Source of the DNA: an uncultured Prevotella sp.
GTDB taxonomy: Bacteria; Bacteroidota; Bacteroidia; Bacteroidales; Bacteroidaceae
Length of the DNA: 64,000 bases
NCBI GenBank assembly: GCA_900322175.1
Contig: ONYZ01000001.1
Span: 110,773-174,772 of the forward strand
Direction: 5' to 3'
Shown here: positions 33,822 through 43,566 of the stretch, piece by piece
Numbering within the stretch: the first letter of the stretch is position 1
How the letters are laid out: each line of letters begins with the position of its first letter
Notes under the pieces: generated by a model
Told to the model about the DNA's origin: nothing
Database searches by the model: none
What the model saw: only the letters and a program-made list of their open reading frames with translations
Program-made: the position numbers and the translations under genes

Positions 33822-36800
33822 TTAGAATTTAATACTTGCACCAACCATATATGTACGAGATGGTGGGTAAAGACCAAGGTCAACACCAGAAGCCCAACCA
33901 TTACCACCAGCTGAGTTACCAACCTCAGGATCGAGACCAGTGTACTTGGTGAATGTGTAAAGGTTCTGAGCCTGAACATAGAGGCGAAGCTGCTGCAATG
34001 GGCAAGACTTCCAAAGCTTCTTGAAATCGTAACCAAGAGTTACGTTCTTGATCTTAAAGTAATCAGCATCTTCCATATAACGGGTTGATACCCAGTTTGT
34101 ATTCTCACTACCAGTACTTGTAATTCGTGGCTGAGTGTTTGAAGTGCCCTCACCATACCAGCGATTCAGGATTGTAGTATCATAGTTCTGATAAGGAGCA
34201 TCACTGAACGAACGATATGAACGCATAATCTGCATACCGAATGCACCAGCACCGTTTACAGCAAAATCAAATCCCTTCCACTGCAGACCGAGGTTTACAC
34301 CAAGCATAATGTCTGGGTTAGGATTACCAATCTCATGACGGTCGCAAGTTGCACCTTCTGCAAAAGTAATTACACCATCATTATTCCAGTCATCCCAAAT
34401 CATATCACCAGGTTGTGCACTGTCAAGTACTGCCTTACCAGCCTGACGAGCAGCGTCAATCTGCTCCTGATTCTGCCAGATACCGCTGTATGACATGCCA
34501 TAGAAGTAACCGATAGGCTTGCCTTCCTCTGCACGGTAGATGTACTCTGTACCCTGTGAGAGAACACCGCCAGGACCATTGATATAGTGATTGTCATTAG
34601 CAATACGGGTTACCTTATTCTTATTGGTAGCAAAGTTTACACCAATATTATAACTGAAGTCGCTGCCAATTCTGTCGTTCCAAGAGAGAGCGAGCTCAAT
34701 ACCTGTATTCTGAACGTCACCACCATTGATAGCAGCAGGATTGGTTCCGTCAACGGCAACCTGCTGACCACCAATCAGCCAGTCCTTAGTAGTCTTCTTA
34801 TACCAGTCGAAGTTTACACCCAAACGGTTGTTGATGAGACGAGCATCGAAACCAAAGTCAAGCTGCTCAGATGTCTCCCAAGTCAGGTCAGGGTTAGGTA
34901 CGATGTTAGCATAAGCACCTGTATTAGGTGTTCCAGCAACAGAGGTAGTCATATCAGAACCGAACTTATAACCACTGTCACCAGCCTCGCCTGACAAAGC
35001 AATTGTTGCAAGATACTGATACTTAGAGATATCCTTGTTACCATTCTGACCCCAAGATGCACGGATCTTGAAGAAGTCGAGCCAGCTCTTGGTACTCTCC
35101 ATAAACTTTTCGTTAGATACTACCCAACCTGCAGATACAGATGGGAAGAAGCCCCAACGTTTGCCATCTGTAAAGATACTAGAACCATCATAACGCATGG
35201 TAACGGTAGCCATATACTTCTCATTCCAGTCCCAAGTCAAACGACCGAACCAAGAAGCAAGATACTCTTCATCATTTGGCTTACCAGTCAGAGTAATATC
35301 GGTTACATTGACCAATTTGAAATTTGACAGCCATGCAGAATCCCATCCCTTCAATGTTGCGAGCTGATCGCCATAAGTAACCTTATTAGATCCAGAGAGA
35401 TTAAAACTCCAAGCTGTGCTCTGGAAGCTCTGACCAACCATTGCACTGATCTTGTGACCAGAAATGATAGGAAGATCGTATGTGAGAGTATTCTCTACAG
35501 ACCAATTGGTGCTCAACCATGCATTCTGGCTATTAGTATATACAACTGACGTAGCATTTCCATAACCAGAAGATTTTGGCTCGCCATAGTTGCGATATGC
35601 ACCTGAACTCCAGTTATAGTTGAACTGAGAACGAAGTCTCAGGCCTTTGATTGGCTGAATAACAGCAAAAGCGGTAGCGCTAGTATTGATACTGCGACTC
35701 TCGGCCAAAGAGTTAAATCCACCCTTAGAAAGGTTCTCCCATGGGTTGCTGAACAAAGAAGAGTTCCAACCTTGACCATATTTTACTGTACCATCAAAAC
35801 CCTGATAATAATAGTTGTCACCATTATAAGCATACTGTGGCATTAATGGAGCGGTCTGGAGCAAGCTATGGATATAGCTCCAATACATACCATCCTCAGC
35901 CAAGTCGTGGTTTCTTGTATAGCCAATAGAGATGTTTTCACCAATGGTGATTGCATCGAAATCCTTAGCCTTCAAGAGCACGTGATCACTATTAAGACGG
36001 ATGGTGTGGCGCTTATAGAAAGAAGCCTGATCAGCACCCATAATACCTTCGTTACCAGTATAGGTATAAGACATTGCGAACTTAGAACGATCAGTACCAC
36101 CGGTCAGGGTTACAGAGTGGTTCTGCTGTATCGCATTCTTATTCTCGAATGCTCCCCACCAATCGGTACCAGACCAACCGCTATTTACCTTAGTAATAAT
36201 GTCTTGTGGAACAAAACCTGCCCAATCCAACTTCTGACCAGAGGTATTGAAAGTGTACTCATCAATAATGGTCATAAACTGCTGAGCATTAAGCAGTTGT
36301 GGACGCTTATATGCGTTTGACCAACCCATAGCACCATTATAGCTGATTTCGATCTTACCTGCCTTACCCTGCTTTGTTGTAACCAGGATAACACCGTTAG
36401 CAGCACGGGCACCGTAGATAGCAGCAGATGCAGCATCCTTCAGAATATCGATGCTCTCGATATCAGCTGGGTTAATATCATCGAGACTACCACCTGCAAC
36501 ACCATCAATTACATAAAGAGGTGCAGAGTTACCCGTGGTACCGATACCACGGATGTAAACCTTATATCCTTTACCTGGCTGTGAAGATGACTGTGTAATC
36601 TGTACACCAGGAGTACTTGACTGCATAGCCTCAAGTGCGTTTGTTGTGTTCAGTTTAGCGATAGCATCACCTTTTACCTGAACAGTAGCACCGGTAACCA
36701 GCTTCTTCTTCTGGACACCGTAACCTACTACAACAACCTCATCGAGCTGAGCATTGTCTTCTTTAAGAGTAATGTTAAAAGTAGACTGGTTGCCAACTTT

Positions 36801-37094
36801 GACTTCCTGAGTCTCATAGCCAACGTACGAAATAACAATCGTAGCACCTGGCGATACAGTGAGTGTAAAGTTTCCGTCGAAATCGGTAATCACTCCGTTG
36901 CCGGACTTACCTTTTTCAACCACGCTAGCTCCGATAACGGGGCCCTGTGAGTCGACTACAGTACCTGTAATCTTCTTTGTTGCCTGTTGAATCTCCTGAG
37001 GAGCTCCAGCGGCATAGGCATTTGACGAGTAACCAATACCGAGCATGGCAAGGGCACTCATCATCAGCGCTGTCTTTCTAAAATTTCGATTCAT
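33822..37094 (-). CDS. SusC/RagA-family TonB-dependent transporter
   Basis: A 1090-residue outer-membrane receptor: signal peptide (SSNAYA), carboxypeptidase-like domain (ITGTVVDSQGPVIGASVVEK; DFDGNFTLTVSPG), linker LDEVVVVGYGVQKKKLVTGA, plug (LYVIDGVAGGSLDDINPADI; AAIYGARAANGVILVTTKQG), and barrel ending RTYMVGASIKF. First gene of the SusC-SusD-lipoprotein-FISUMP operon, with a ~240-nt leader. Substrate unknown; neighbouring GH43 genes and the Xus-type operon suggest a hemicellulose. Confidence 0.9.
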   Translation of the reverse strand: MNRNFRKTALMMSALAMLGIGYSSNAYAAGAPQEIQQATKKITGTVVDSQGPVIGASVVEKGKSGNGVITDFDGNFTLTVSPGATIVISYVGYETQEVKVGNQSTFNITLKEDNAQLDEVVVVGYGVQKKKLVTGATVQVKGDAIAKLNTTNALEAMQSSTPGVQITQSSSQPGKGYKVYIRGIGTTGNSAPLYVIDGVAGGSLDDINPADIESIDILKDAASAAIYGARAANGVILVTTKQGKAGKIEISYNGAMGWSNAYKRPQLLNAQQFMTIIDEYTFNTSGQKLDWAGFVPQDIITKVNSGWSGTDWWGAFENKNAIQQNHSVTLTGGTDRSKFAMSYTYTGNEGIMGADQASFYKRHTIRLNSDHVLLKAKDFDAITIGENISIGYTRNHDLAEDGMYWSYIHSLLQTAPLMPQYAYNGDNYYYQGFDGTVKYGQGWNSSLFSNPWENLSKGGFNSLAESRSINTSATAFAVIQPIKGLRLRSQFNYNWSSGAYRNYGEPKSSGYGNATSVVYTNSQNAWLSTNWSVENTLTYDLPIISGHKISAMVGQSFQSTAWSFNLSGSNKVTYGDQLATLKGWDSAWLSNFKLVNVTDITLTGKPNDEEYLASWFGRLTWDWNEKYMATVTMRYDGSSIFTDGKRWGFFPSVSAGWVVSNEKFMESTKSWLDFFKIRASWGQNGNKDISKYQYLATIALSGEAGDSGYKFGSDMTTSVAGTPNTGAYANIVPNPDLTWETSEQLDFGFDARLINNRLGVNFDWYKKTTKDWLIGGQQVAVDGTNPAAINGGDVQNTGIELALSWNDRIGSDFSYNIGVNFATNKNKVTRIANDNHYINGPGGVLSQGTEYIYRAEEGKPIGYFYGMSYSGIWQNQEQIDAARQAGKAVLDSAQPGDMIWDDWNNDGVITFAEGATCDRHEIGNPNPDIMLGVNLGLQWKGFDFAVNGAGAFGMQIMRSYRSFSDAPYQNYDTTILNRWYGEGTSNTQPRITSTGSENTNWVSTRYMEDADYFKIKNVTLGYDFKKLWKSCPLQQLRLYVQAQNLYTFTKYTGLDPEVGNSAGGNGWASGVDLGLYPPSRTYMVGASIKF

Positions 37095-37146
37095 ACTTTA
37101 AGTATTAACTAAGAATTAATTGGTTTGTTGATACAAATTAGTTTTA

Positions 37147-37171
37147 GGGCGGGAGTAAACTCCCAGCACCC
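37147..37171 (-). promoter_or_regulatory. Hairpin in the SusC leader
   Basis: In the 5' leader of the SusC gene at 37094, GGGAG/CTCCC pairs round a TTTA loop and extends by GGG/CCC with an internal bulge. No T-run follows. It may influence translation or stability of the mRNA. Confidence 0.4.
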
Positions 37172-37340
37172 ACAAGCATGCCTAGCAAGCCTTCGGTCGA
37201 GAGTCAAGACGAATTCTTTTGGTCCTTAAGTTTCCACATAATTAATTTAATTAGTTAGATAATGTTATTGTTTGATTGAATTTGATCATCTTATAGCTTC
37301 AGTTCTACGCAAAAGGGGTAATTGCCCACTTTTTCGGGTG

Positions 37341-37348
37341 CAAATATA
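37341..37348 (-). promoter_or_regulatory. -7 element of the SusC operon promoter
   Basis: Minus-strand TATATTTG, giving a leader of about 240 nt before the ATG at 37094. No clear -33 element. Between this and 37094 I see no gene apart from an 11-codon reading frame of doubtful meaning. Confidence 0.5.
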
Positions 37349-37674
37349 TTATAAAATTAACTTAATTACTTTATTATATGTAACGCAAAATTTATATTAG
37401 AGCCAAAACCACCAAAATGTTACATAGAGTAAATTATTGGCAACTATTCGCAAAGAAAATCTATTCAACAAGCATCAAACCATTTAACAGGGGATAATGA
37501 TCCACCGACGCCAGAAGAAACATAAAGCAAAATCGAGCATTATTACTATATATATAAATAGGTGTAAGTTCAAATAATGGAATATTATGCCATAATTATC
37601 AAAAATTAACACACCTGATAACAATTAGAAAGTATTTGTTACAAGAAATAAAGCAACCAAATGGATTTTTATCG

Positions 37675-37682
37675 TATATTTG
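37675..37682 (+). promoter_or_regulatory. -7 element of the GH43 operon promoter
   Basis: TATATTTG about 220 bp before the GH43 start at 37905. No clear -33 element. The region 37349-37674 between the two divergent promoters is AT-rich and shows nothing else I can name. Confidence 0.5.
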
Positions 37683-37756
37683 CAAAAATTTTAAATCGAC
37701 TATATTTAAGTTAGTTATAGTAGTTAGTATTAGACACATTGTTTTGGTATTTCGAG

Positions 37757-37783
37757 GGTATCGCGTCGGGATGACGCGGTACC
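37757..37783 (+). promoter_or_regulatory. Strong stem-loop in the GH43 leader
   Basis: GGTATCGCGTC pairs with GACGCGGTACC over 11 bp (one G-U pair in RNA) round a GGGAT loop, followed by TTTCATTT. It lies between the promoter at 37675 and the ATG at 37905, so it could be an attenuator or the end of a short leader RNA. Confidence 0.55.
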
Positions 37784-37904
37784 TTTCATTTAAAAAATCA
37801 AACACTGATTAAACCTTTATCAGATTTTTCATGTCTAATAAACGACACAAATCGCATAATCCAACTGAGGATATCACTATATACAAAAATAAATAGAATA
37901 GCCA

Positions 37905-39998
37905 ATGAAGAAAATTTGTCTTTCATTACTCATGTCTGTGCCTCTGGTAACAATGGCACAGAATCCGATTATTCGCGACCAGTTTACGGCCGACCCGACT
38001 GCTCGCGTATTTAATAATAAGGTGTATCTCTATCCATCGCACGACATCATGCCGCCTGCCGGTCAGCGTCAGGATTGGTTCTGTATGGAGGATTACCACG
38101 TGTTCTCATCCGAAAATCTTACCGACTGGACCGACCACGGTGTGATTGTCACTCAAAACAAGGTGCCCTGGGTTAAACCCAACTCGTATTCGATGTGGGC
38201 ACCCGATTGTGTTTACAAAGATGGTAAGTATTACTTCTATTTCCCATCAAATCCTGCTTCGGGTATGGGATTCGGTGTCGGCGTAGCTGTCGCTGACAGT
38301 CCTGAAGGACCATTTATCCCCGAGCCAGAGCCAATCAAGGGTATTAATGGTATCGATCCATGCGTGCTTCTGGCATCAGATGGCAATGCTTACATCTTCT
38401 GGGGAGCTGGACGTTGCGCAAAACTGAAGCCTAACATGAAGGAGCTGGCCGACGACACACCAACAGAAAAAGTGAAGTGGGGCGACCGCGAATTTGAAAT
38501 GAAAGGTGTAAACTGTCTGAAGGGACTCCCAAGTCGCCAGGCTGAAGGTCCATTCGCATTCGAGTACAATGGCAACTATTACCTCACCTATCCTTACGTA
38601 AGAAACAACACCGAGGTACTGGGATATGCTATGAGTAAGAATCCAATGGGACCTTACGAGTACAAGGGCCTTATCATGGCTGAACACGAGAACGGCTGTT
38701 GGACCAACCATCACAGCATCATCAACTATAAAGGCCAGTGGTATCTGTTCTATCACCAGAACGCATTCTCGCCAAAAGATGACAAGCGTCGCTCTGTGCA
38801 GATTGACAGACTATACTTCAATCCCGATGGTACAATCCAGGAGGTTAAGAAGACCCTGCGCGGCGTAGGTATCAACCAGGCTACAGAGAAGATTGAAATT
38901 GACCGTTACAGTTCTGCTAGCAACGATGTTACATACGCACTCATCGATACTGTTAACACCTTCCGCAGCTATCAGGCCACTCTACCCGTTAAGGGCAGTT
39001 GGATAAAATACAACGATGTTGACTTCAGTTGCATCACCGACGGTTATCTGATTGTAAATGCCAAGGCTGCAGGCAACACAAAGTTCTATATCCGCGAGAA
39101 ATCGGCAAAAGGCAAGATCATCGCTAGATTTGACATGGCGGTTAAGCCAGAGACACCTGCTGGTGCTCCAGCCATGTTCCGTCGCGACTTCAGCAACCAA
39201 TGGCTCACACAGTCTGCCGTGCTAGAGTACACACCAAAGGGTGTCACCGATCTGGTAATCACCTGCGAGGGCGACGCTAGCGTAAGCGTAGACTGGGTAC
39301 AGTTCAAGAACCGTCCTAAGTACTTCTCGGCAGTAACCACTCCTACTGCTAAACCAGACAACGAGGGATTCATCCGTCGCTGGATGCTGTTAGAGCCTAT
39401 CGACAAGCCAAACCGCGGCAATACAGTATTTACCGATAGTTATCTGCGCGAGCACTTCAATATGCAGTATTTCAAGGGTCAGCAGACTATCATTCCAAAG
39501 GACGGACAAAAGGTAAAGGTATCATTCCAGCGTGAGGAAGTTCCCGCTGGCTTTGGACGTGGCTTCGGCCAGCCTCAGGAGCCTGCTAAACCCAAAATAG
39601 TAAATGTGAACCAGACTCTGACATGGCATGCTCTTGACAGCGAGAATATGAACGTAAAACTGTTCCGCTTTGCCGAAAAGTGGGGACAGCAGGTTTATGG
39701 CGTACTCTTCTGGGCAGTAACAATCATCGACTGCAACGAGGATATCGAGAACGTACGCCTGGCCGTTGGTTCTAACTCAGCCTCGATGTGGTGGCTCAAC
39801 GGCGAGGAGGCTCTGCTGTTGTCGGGCGACCGCCGAATGGTAAAGGACGATGCCATGTCGCCACGCCTCACCCTGAAGAAGGGACGTAACATCCTGCGTG
39901 GTGCCATCATCAACGGCCCAGGAATGAGCGACTTCTGCGTTCGTTTCCTCGATGAGAAAGGTAACCCTGTAACAAACTATTCAATCAAAGCACAATAA
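37905..39998 (+). CDS. GH43-family glycosidase with CBM6-like and unknown C-terminal domains
   Basis: A 697-residue secreted enzyme (signal peptide ending VTMAQN). A five-bladed GH43 propeller fills residues ~22-340, with the expected acids: Asp30 in TADPTARV, Asp151 in GIDPCVLL and Glu214 in QAEGPFAF. Residues ~345-490 look like a CBM6 (VDFSCITDGYLIVNAKAAG; ITCEGDASVSVDWVQFKN). The last ~200 residues (GFIRRWMLLEPIDKP to the end) form a beta-rich domain I do not recognise, with WWLNGEEALLLSGDRRMV. GH43 enzymes release arabinose or xylose from arabinoxylan. It is 1 bp from the next GH43 gene, so both form an operon. Confidence 0.85.
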   Translation: MKKICLSLLMSVPLVTMAQNPIIRDQFTADPTARVFNNKVYLYPSHDIMPPAGQRQDWFCMEDYHVFSSENLTDWTDHGVIVTQNKVPWVKPNSYSMWAPDCVYKDGKYYFYFPSNPASGMGFGVGVAVADSPEGPFIPEPEPIKGINGIDPCVLLASDGNAYIFWGAGRCAKLKPNMKELADDTPTEKVKWGDREFEMKGVNCLKGLPSRQAEGPFAFEYNGNYYLTYPYVRNNTEVLGYAMSKNPMGPYEYKGLIMAEHENGCWTNHHSIINYKGQWYLFYHQNAFSPKDDKRRSVQIDRLYFNPDGTIQEVKKTLRGVGINQATEKIEIDRYSSASNDVTYALIDTVNTFRSYQATLPVKGSWIKYNDVDFSCITDGYLIVNAKAAGNTKFYIREKSAKGKIIARFDMAVKPETPAGAPAMFRRDFSNQWLTQSAVLEYTPKGVTDLVITCEGDASVSVDWVQFKNRPKYFSAVTTPTAKPDNEGFIRRWMLLEPIDKPNRGNTVFTDSYLREHFNMQYFKGQQTIIPKDGQKVKVSFQREEVPAGFGRGFGQPQEPAKPKIVNVNQTLTWHALDSENMNVKLFRFAEKWGQQVYGVLFWAVTIIDCNEDIENVRLAVGSNSASMWWLNGEEALLLSGDRRMVKDDAMSPRLTLKKGRNILRGAIINGPGMSDFCVRFLDEKGNPVTNYSIKAQ

Positions 39999-39999
39999 T

Positions 40000-41460
40000 A
40001 TGAAAAAGAAAATATTCCTATTGATCTCTGTATCTCTGTGTCTCTGTGTTGACAAAATATCTGCGCAGATTGGCGCTCCTTATATTCACGACCCCTCTAC
40101 CCTCGCTGAATGCGACGGAAAATACTACACCTTCGGCACTGGTGGCGGCGGTATCATCACCGACGACGGCTGGAGCTGGCATAGCGGAGCCGACCGTCCT
40201 GGTGGCGGTGCAGCGCCCGATGTTCTGAAGATTGGTGACCGTTACCTCTGCATCTATGGAGCCACCGGTGGTGGTCTTGGCGGCGGACACGCTGGTCGTA
40301 TCCTCACAATGTGGAACAAGACTCTCGACCCGAAGTCACCCGACTTCAAGTGGTCTGAGGCTGTTGAGGTTTGTGCATCTGACGGTATGGAGGATCAAGA
40401 CGCAATCGACCCAGGTCTGCTACTTGACCCAACCACAGGTCGTCTGTGGGTAAGCTACGGCACATACTTCGGAACAATCCGTCTTATCGAGCTCGACCCC
40501 AAGACAGGATTCCGTAAGAAAGGTAATAAGGAAAAGGATATCGCCATAGACTGTGAGGCCAGCGACCTGATGTACCGCGACGGTTGGTACTATCTGCTTG
40601 GTACACACGGCACTTGCTGCGACGGTGTGAACTCTACATATAATATAGTAGTAGGCCGCTCACGCAGCGTAGAAGGCCCATATCTCGACAATGTAGGTCG
40701 CGACATGCTGCACGGAGGCGGAAAGATGGTTATTGCTGCCGAGGATCGTGCTTGCGGTGCCGGTCACTTCGGTCGTTTTATTGTCGACGAAGGCGTAGAG
40801 GTTATGTCGTTCCACTGGGAGGCGGACTTCGAAATGAGTGGTCGTTCGGTACTTGCCGTACGTCCTATCGTATGGAAGAACGGTTGGCCTGTTGCCGGCG
40901 ACAACTTCAAGGGAGGCAACTTCTGGATTGAGTCAGAGCGCCGTGGATATTCGCTCGAACTGGCTGTCGACTTTGTTCGCATGCAGCAGGAGCGCCAGGG
41001 CTGGTTTAACCGCAACCAGATGGAACAGCCCGTTAAGCCTATCGCCAACCAGACTCTTGCTGAAGTCATCAACACATGGCCAAAGAACGAGATTCCTGCC
41101 CGTATCAGCGACTATATGAACCGTCCTCACCAGCGCTGGACCATTACTCCAGTCAACGAAGCTGGCGGCTATCTCAGCAATCCTTACTTCAAAATTACCA
41201 TCGAAGGTACAGACCGTGCTCTGGCAGCTACCGCCAACAAGGAAGTTACCACCGTTGCAGCCTATACCGGTGCCGACGAACAACTGTGGCGCATCGAGCA
41301 GCTCACCGATGGTACATATCGCATCATGCCTAAGGCCATTCCTGGTCAGGAGGGTGTAAACAAGGAGTTGTGCCTCTATTCTGCAGGCGATTCTACACCT
41401 ACACTTGCAAAATACGACTTCAACTCTGACAACTCTAAGTGGAACTTCAAGAGACACTAA
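40000..41460 (+). CDS. GH43-family arabinanase/arabinofuranosidase-like enzyme
   Basis: A 486-residue secreted enzyme (signal peptide ending DKISAQ). GH43 acids: Asp31 in IHDPS, Asp137 in DAIDPGLL and Glu186 in CEASDLM. The block YYLLGTHGTCCDGVNSTYNI closely resembles endo-arabinanase-type GH43 proteins. The last ~120 residues (HQRWTITPVNEAGGYL; DEQLWRIEQLTDGTYRI) look like a ricin-type beta-trefoil or similar binding domain. Cotranscribed with the preceding GH43; probably trims arabinose side chains or arabinan. Confidence 0.8.
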   Translation: MKKKIFLLISVSLCLCVDKISAQIGAPYIHDPSTLAECDGKYYTFGTGGGGIITDDGWSWHSGADRPGGGAAPDVLKIGDRYLCIYGATGGGLGGGHAGRILTMWNKTLDPKSPDFKWSEAVEVCASDGMEDQDAIDPGLLLDPTTGRLWVSYGTYFGTIRLIELDPKTGFRKKGNKEKDIAIDCEASDLMYRDGWYYLLGTHGTCCDGVNSTYNIVVGRSRSVEGPYLDNVGRDMLHGGGKMVIAAEDRACGAGHFGRFIVDEGVEVMSFHWEADFEMSGRSVLAVRPIVWKNGWPVAGDNFKGGNFWIESERRGYSLELAVDFVRMQQERQGWFNRNQMEQPVKPIANQTLAEVINTWPKNEIPARISDYMNRPHQRWTITPVNEAGGYLSNPYFKITIEGTDRALAATANKEVTTVAAYTGADEQLWRIEQLTDGTYRIMPKAIPGQEGVNKELCLYSAGDSTPTLAKYDFNSDNSKWNFKRH

Positions 41461-41465
41461 ATTTA

Positions 41466-41494
41466 AATCCCCTCCCGTGCGACGGGAGGGGATT
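41466..41494. terminator. Bidirectional intrinsic terminator
   Basis: A perfect 13-bp stem (AATCCCCTCCCGT / ACGGGAGGGGATT) with a GCG loop lies between convergent genes ending at 41460 and 41500. The A/T-rich flanks fit termination in both directions. Confidence 0.85.
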
Positions 41495-41499
41495 ATATC

Positions 41500-43455
41500 T
41501 TAAAATTCAAGAATAAGCGACTGACGCGGCTTTAGCTCCATATTCTTCGACAAATCATAGTAGCGATTAGTCAGGATATCCTTAACCTTTGTCGTCTTAC
41601 CTATAATCTCTGCATAACGAGCCACATCGAGCGTAGCTGGCTTTGATGTGCCATTCAAGATGGTCATAGCCGTCTTGCCCTTATATTGTCGTGCTATCAC
41701 GTAAATGCCGTTATAAGGTGTGAACTGTACCTGTTTACCCTTGATTATCACATCGTTGCCCTGGCGCCAGTGCAACAGACGAGACAACCATGAGAACATA
41801 GCCTGCTCAGCCTTTGAGCGTCCTTCCTTAGTGAAACAGTTATGTGTATCGCCTGGGAATCCACCGGGGAAGTCCTTGCGCACATTTCCATCTGTTACTT
41901 CCTTAGTACCATTCATCAGCACCTCAGTTCCATAATAGAGCTGTGGAATACGGTTTACAGTAAGCAACAGAGCCAGTGCCTGCTTCAGTGCGAGTGTATC
42001 CTTGCCATTACCCAGGAATCGGTCTGTATCGTGGTTCTCGATAAATGCCATCACGCTTGATGGGTTTGGATACAGATAATCGTAAACAAACGAGTTGTAA
42101 AGGCGATTCAGACCGTTCCACCATCCATCAGTCTCCTCATTCTTGGCCTGATTCAGTTTGTCGAAGAACGAGAAGTCCATTACGGTCTTGAGATAAGTGT
42201 TGTTCTCCGAAAGCTTTGAGTCCTTCTGCCATGCTGCTGTGTAAGCAGGCTCAGTAACCCATGTCTCACCTACGGTGTTAAAGTTAGGATACTCCACGTC
42301 GAGTTCCTTCAACCACTGAGCCATAGCATCTGCATAAGCGTATGGATAGGTATCCATGCGGATTCCGTCGATTCCAACAGTCTCAATCCACCAGATAGAG
42401 TTCTGAATGAGGTAACGCATCAGATGTGGGTTATGCTGGTTCAAGTCAGGCATAGACGGCACAAACCATCCCTCAACAGTCTCCTTCAGGTCTATCTGAG
42501 ATGCGTATGGATCAACTACAGGAGTAAGCTTGTAGCTAGTCTGCAGATAAGCGCTCTTGGCAGGCTCTGAACCATCGGCATTGGCCGTAAAACCAGTCAT
42601 AGGGTCACGACCGCTCTGCTTTTCAGTCAACCACTCTGGAGTATTCAACCAGTCCTTGCTAGGCATATCGTTGGTCCATGGATGCTCAAAACCACTGTGA
42701 TTGAATATCATATCCATCACAATCTTCAGTCCCTTCTTATGAGCCTCATCGCATAGACGCTTGTAGTCCTCATTACTACCAAATCGTGGGTCTACCTTAT
42801 AATAATTGGTAGTAGCATAGCCGTGATAGGTAGAAAAACCATTCTTTGAGTCGGGCGAATCGTTCTCAAGCACAGGCGTAAACCAAAGAGCTGTTACGCC
42901 CAGCTCCTTGAAGTAGTCCAGATGCTCGCAAATACCGTTCAGGTCGCCACCATGGCGCAGACTTGGTTTTGTGCGATCCTCTACATAGTTGCGCATGCCC
43001 TTAATCTGTGCAGGATGATTAGCTCCCTGCGCAAATCTGTCAGGCATCAGCATATACAGCACATCGGCATTGGTGAATCCCATGCGCTTGTCGCCACTCA
43101 TCTCGCGGGCCTTCAACTGGTACTGAACCTTTTCACCTTTTGACCCTTTCACCGTTCCACCTTTAAAATTCAGTATCATCGTACCAGGCTGGGCACCACT
43201 AAGGTTCATGTAGATAAGCAGATAGTTAGGCGAATCAAGTCGCACCAGACTGTCGATTACCACACCGGGATAATCGGTTGTTACGCTTGCAACATCACGT
43301 ATGCCCTTACCATACACCATCAACTGTACCTGAGGATTTTTCATCCCTACATACCAGTCGGTGGGTTCGATACGGTCAATCACTGTCTTCTTTGCTGCAC
43401 TCATCGTAAAAATGTTTGCCATAATAATGGCGGTTACTAATAAGATCCGTTTCAT
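41500..43455 (-). CDS. GH13 alpha-amylase-family enzyme (SusA/neopullulanase-like)
   Basis: A 651-residue periplasmic enzyme from the ATG at 43455 (MKRILLVTAIIMANIF signal); an upstream in-frame extension to 43560 would run through the promoter and is rejected. An N-terminal beta domain as in cyclomaltodextrinases/SusA is followed by the GH13 barrel with DMIFNHSGF, GIRMDTYPYA (nucleophile Asp368), VGETWV (Glu397) and FIENHDTDR (Asp476), so all three catalytic acids are present. It should cleave alpha-1,4 linkages in imported malto-oligosaccharides or pullulan. It shares orientation with the hybrid two-component gene but has its own promoter. It is the only starch-type enzyme in an otherwise xylan-oriented window. 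Confidence 0.88.
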   Translation of the reverse strand: MKRILLVTAIIMANIFTMSAAKKTVIDRIEPTDWYVGMKNPQVQLMVYGKGIRDVASVTTDYPGVVIDSLVRLDSPNYLLIYMNLSGAQPGTMILNFKGGTVKGSKGEKVQYQLKAREMSGDKRMGFTNADVLYMLMPDRFAQGANHPAQIKGMRNYVEDRTKPSLRHGGDLNGICEHLDYFKELGVTALWFTPVLENDSPDSKNGFSTYHGYATTNYYKVDPRFGSNEDYKRLCDEAHKKGLKIVMDMIFNHSGFEHPWTNDMPSKDWLNTPEWLTEKQSGRDPMTGFTANADGSEPAKSAYLQTSYKLTPVVDPYASQIDLKETVEGWFVPSMPDLNQHNPHLMRYLIQNSIWWIETVGIDGIRMDTYPYAYADAMAQWLKELDVEYPNFNTVGETWVTEPAYTAAWQKDSKLSENNTYLKTVMDFSFFDKLNQAKNEETDGWWNGLNRLYNSFVYDYLYPNPSSVMAFIENHDTDRFLGNGKDTLALKQALALLLTVNRIPQLYYGTEVLMNGTKEVTDGNVRKDFPGGFPGDTHNCFTKEGRSKAEQAMFSWLSRLLHWRQGNDVIIKGKQVQFTPYNGIYVIARQYKGKTAMTILNGTSKPATLDVARYAEIIGKTTKVKDILTNRYYDLSKNMELKPRQSLILEF

Positions 43456-43482
43456 TTTTGTTCTTAGTTTATTCGAATGCTG

Positions 43483-43490
43483 CAAAGATA
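43483..43490 (-). promoter_or_regulatory. -7 element of the GH13 promoter
   Basis: Minus-strand TATCTTTG, about 28 bp before the ATG at 43455. This element decides that start over the longer upstream frame. Confidence 0.55.
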
Positions 43491-43566
43491 GGGATTTTTC
43501 TGATACGTTGTTCGCATCAGAAAAGAAATACCAGTATATAACTTTTGCAAACGATTGCACTACGTC

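Noticed and set aside
37495-37805. Small antisense gene at 37599-37805
   Set aside because: It covers a promoter and a stem-loop, lacks a ribosome-binding context and matches no family.
43455-43560. Longer GH13 start at 43560
   Set aside because: The extra 35 residues overlap the TATCTTTG promoter element and would bury the signal peptide.
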